Made by a program: the position numbers and the translations under genes. The notes beneath the pieces were generated by a model that saw nothing but the letters and a program-made list of their open reading frames with translations, was not told the DNA's origin and ran no database searches. This document shows, piece by piece, positions 63,290 through 64,000 of a stretch of 64,000 nucleotides of DNA (its first letter is position 1; each line of letters starts with the position of its first letter). Location of the stretch: assembly GCA_038030265.1 (NCBI GenBank), contig CM075937.1, positions 40,590,198-40,654,197 of the forward strand, in the 5' to 3' direction. This DNA is from Corythucha ciliata. Its lineage: Eukaryota; Arthropoda; Insecta; Hemiptera; Tingidae.

Positions 63290-64000
63290 GTCTATATTTT
63301 AGCCGCGAATTAGCGCTTTTTCTCAATTTCAGCCATGAATGGAGGCTTTTTCGCAATTTTAGCCTCAAATAAGGGTTTTTTCTATTTCAACCGCGAGTAG
63401 CTATTTTTTTACATTCAGTCATTATCATTAATTTCTGGTATGATTTATTTTATACTCTTTAGCCTTGAAATTGCTTCCCTGGGACCTCAAATTAGCGTCT
63501 TCTCAATTTGACCTACAAATAATCGTTTTTCATCGAAAGTGTCCGACTGTCCGAGGATAAAACCGATTCCGAGCTGACTTCATATTCGTAATTCATAACA
63601 TCGGGGAAATATAGAAAAAAGTGGATCTCCACACGTCGTCGGTCTGTCGATCGCTTTCTCTAGACAGATCTTTATCTGTGAAATAATAGCTCATTTTCAT
63701 TCAATTTTAGGCTTGAGTTGGTGAATTTTCTCAATTTTATCCGTGAATGATTACTTCTCTTAATTTTAGCCGCGTATGAGCGCCATTTCTCAATGTTATA
63801 GCCGCGGGCTATCCCACGAACAGCACATTACCAATGTTTTTCTTCTAAATTGCAGCTGTGCAAGGGGCAAACACGAATCGGGAATGAGCGATTTTTTTTC
63901 AATTCTGGTCAAGACATTTGTAACAAAAAACCGTGAATTGGCTCATTTCTCTACTATATTTCATCTGCGATTGAGGGCTTTTCTTGAATGGGGCTTTTTC
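63290..64000 (+). repeat. F1 repeat array, sense, running off the window
   Basis: TTTTAGCCGCGAATTAGCGC at 63297 is almost the F1 consensus. Monomers continue with an interruption at 63540-63690 and a CCCACGAACAGCACATTACC insert at 63812. Confidence 0.75.

Overview
The window is eukaryotic nuclear DNA, most likely from an arthropod. Two multi-exon genes with ordinary spliceosomal introns sit in AT-rich, repeat-filled DNA. One of them is a clip-domain serine protease, an architecture known from arthropods and their close relatives. I cannot name the species.

Gene 1 (+ strand, 6849-50592) is an SPDEF/Ets98B-type ETS transcription factor of 387 residues. Its six coding exons are spread over almost 44 kb: an N-terminal leader, an acidic region with a SUMO-type site, a Pointed domain, an acidic/Ser linker, and a C-terminal ETS domain. 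All exon phases agree. Intron 2 is a GC-AG intron. The 3' UTR holds three Pumilio-type UGUANAUA sites and one poly(A) signal. Gene 2 (- strand, 61935-59441) is a secreted clip-domain trypsin-like protease of 385 residues in eight exons, tail-to-tail with gene 1. Its catalytic triad is intact, but the usual IVGG at the activation site is replaced by VMPQ.

The rest is repeats. (a) Tandem arrays of very diverged 30-31 bp monomers fall into three sequence families, here called F1, F2 and F3. They fill introns 1, 2, 3 and 5 and both gene flanks; F1 alone covers roughly a fifth of the window. F1 arrays contain higher-order repeats of about 94, 254 and 480 bp and switch orientation at palindromic hinges. 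Several array ends carry CAG(T/G)GGCGG-like sequences resembling hAT transposon termini. (b) Inverted-repeat elements: two MITE-like elements flanked by TTA (35812-36020, 43552-43704), one flanked by TTAA (56160-56552), a 1.5 kb fold-back flanked by TA (1325-2856), and an unusual element whose arms contain tRNA-like sequence around an F2 array (53006-53885). (c) tRNA-headed SINE-like repeats at 1-385, 4570-4812 and 34140-34330. (d) Decayed retroelements: a Ty3/gypsy-type gag (471-1110, -), an R1-type LINE (42125-43548, -), and two adjacent LINE fragments (55455-57180 and 57190-58620, +).

Layout: 0-6 kb retroelement, fold-back and SINE debris; 6-52 kb the ETS gene with repeat-rich introns; 52-59 kb repeats and LINEs; 59-62 kb the clip protease; 62-64 kb F1/F3 arrays. 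Exon calls rest on domain homology and splice-phase agreement, not on transcripts.
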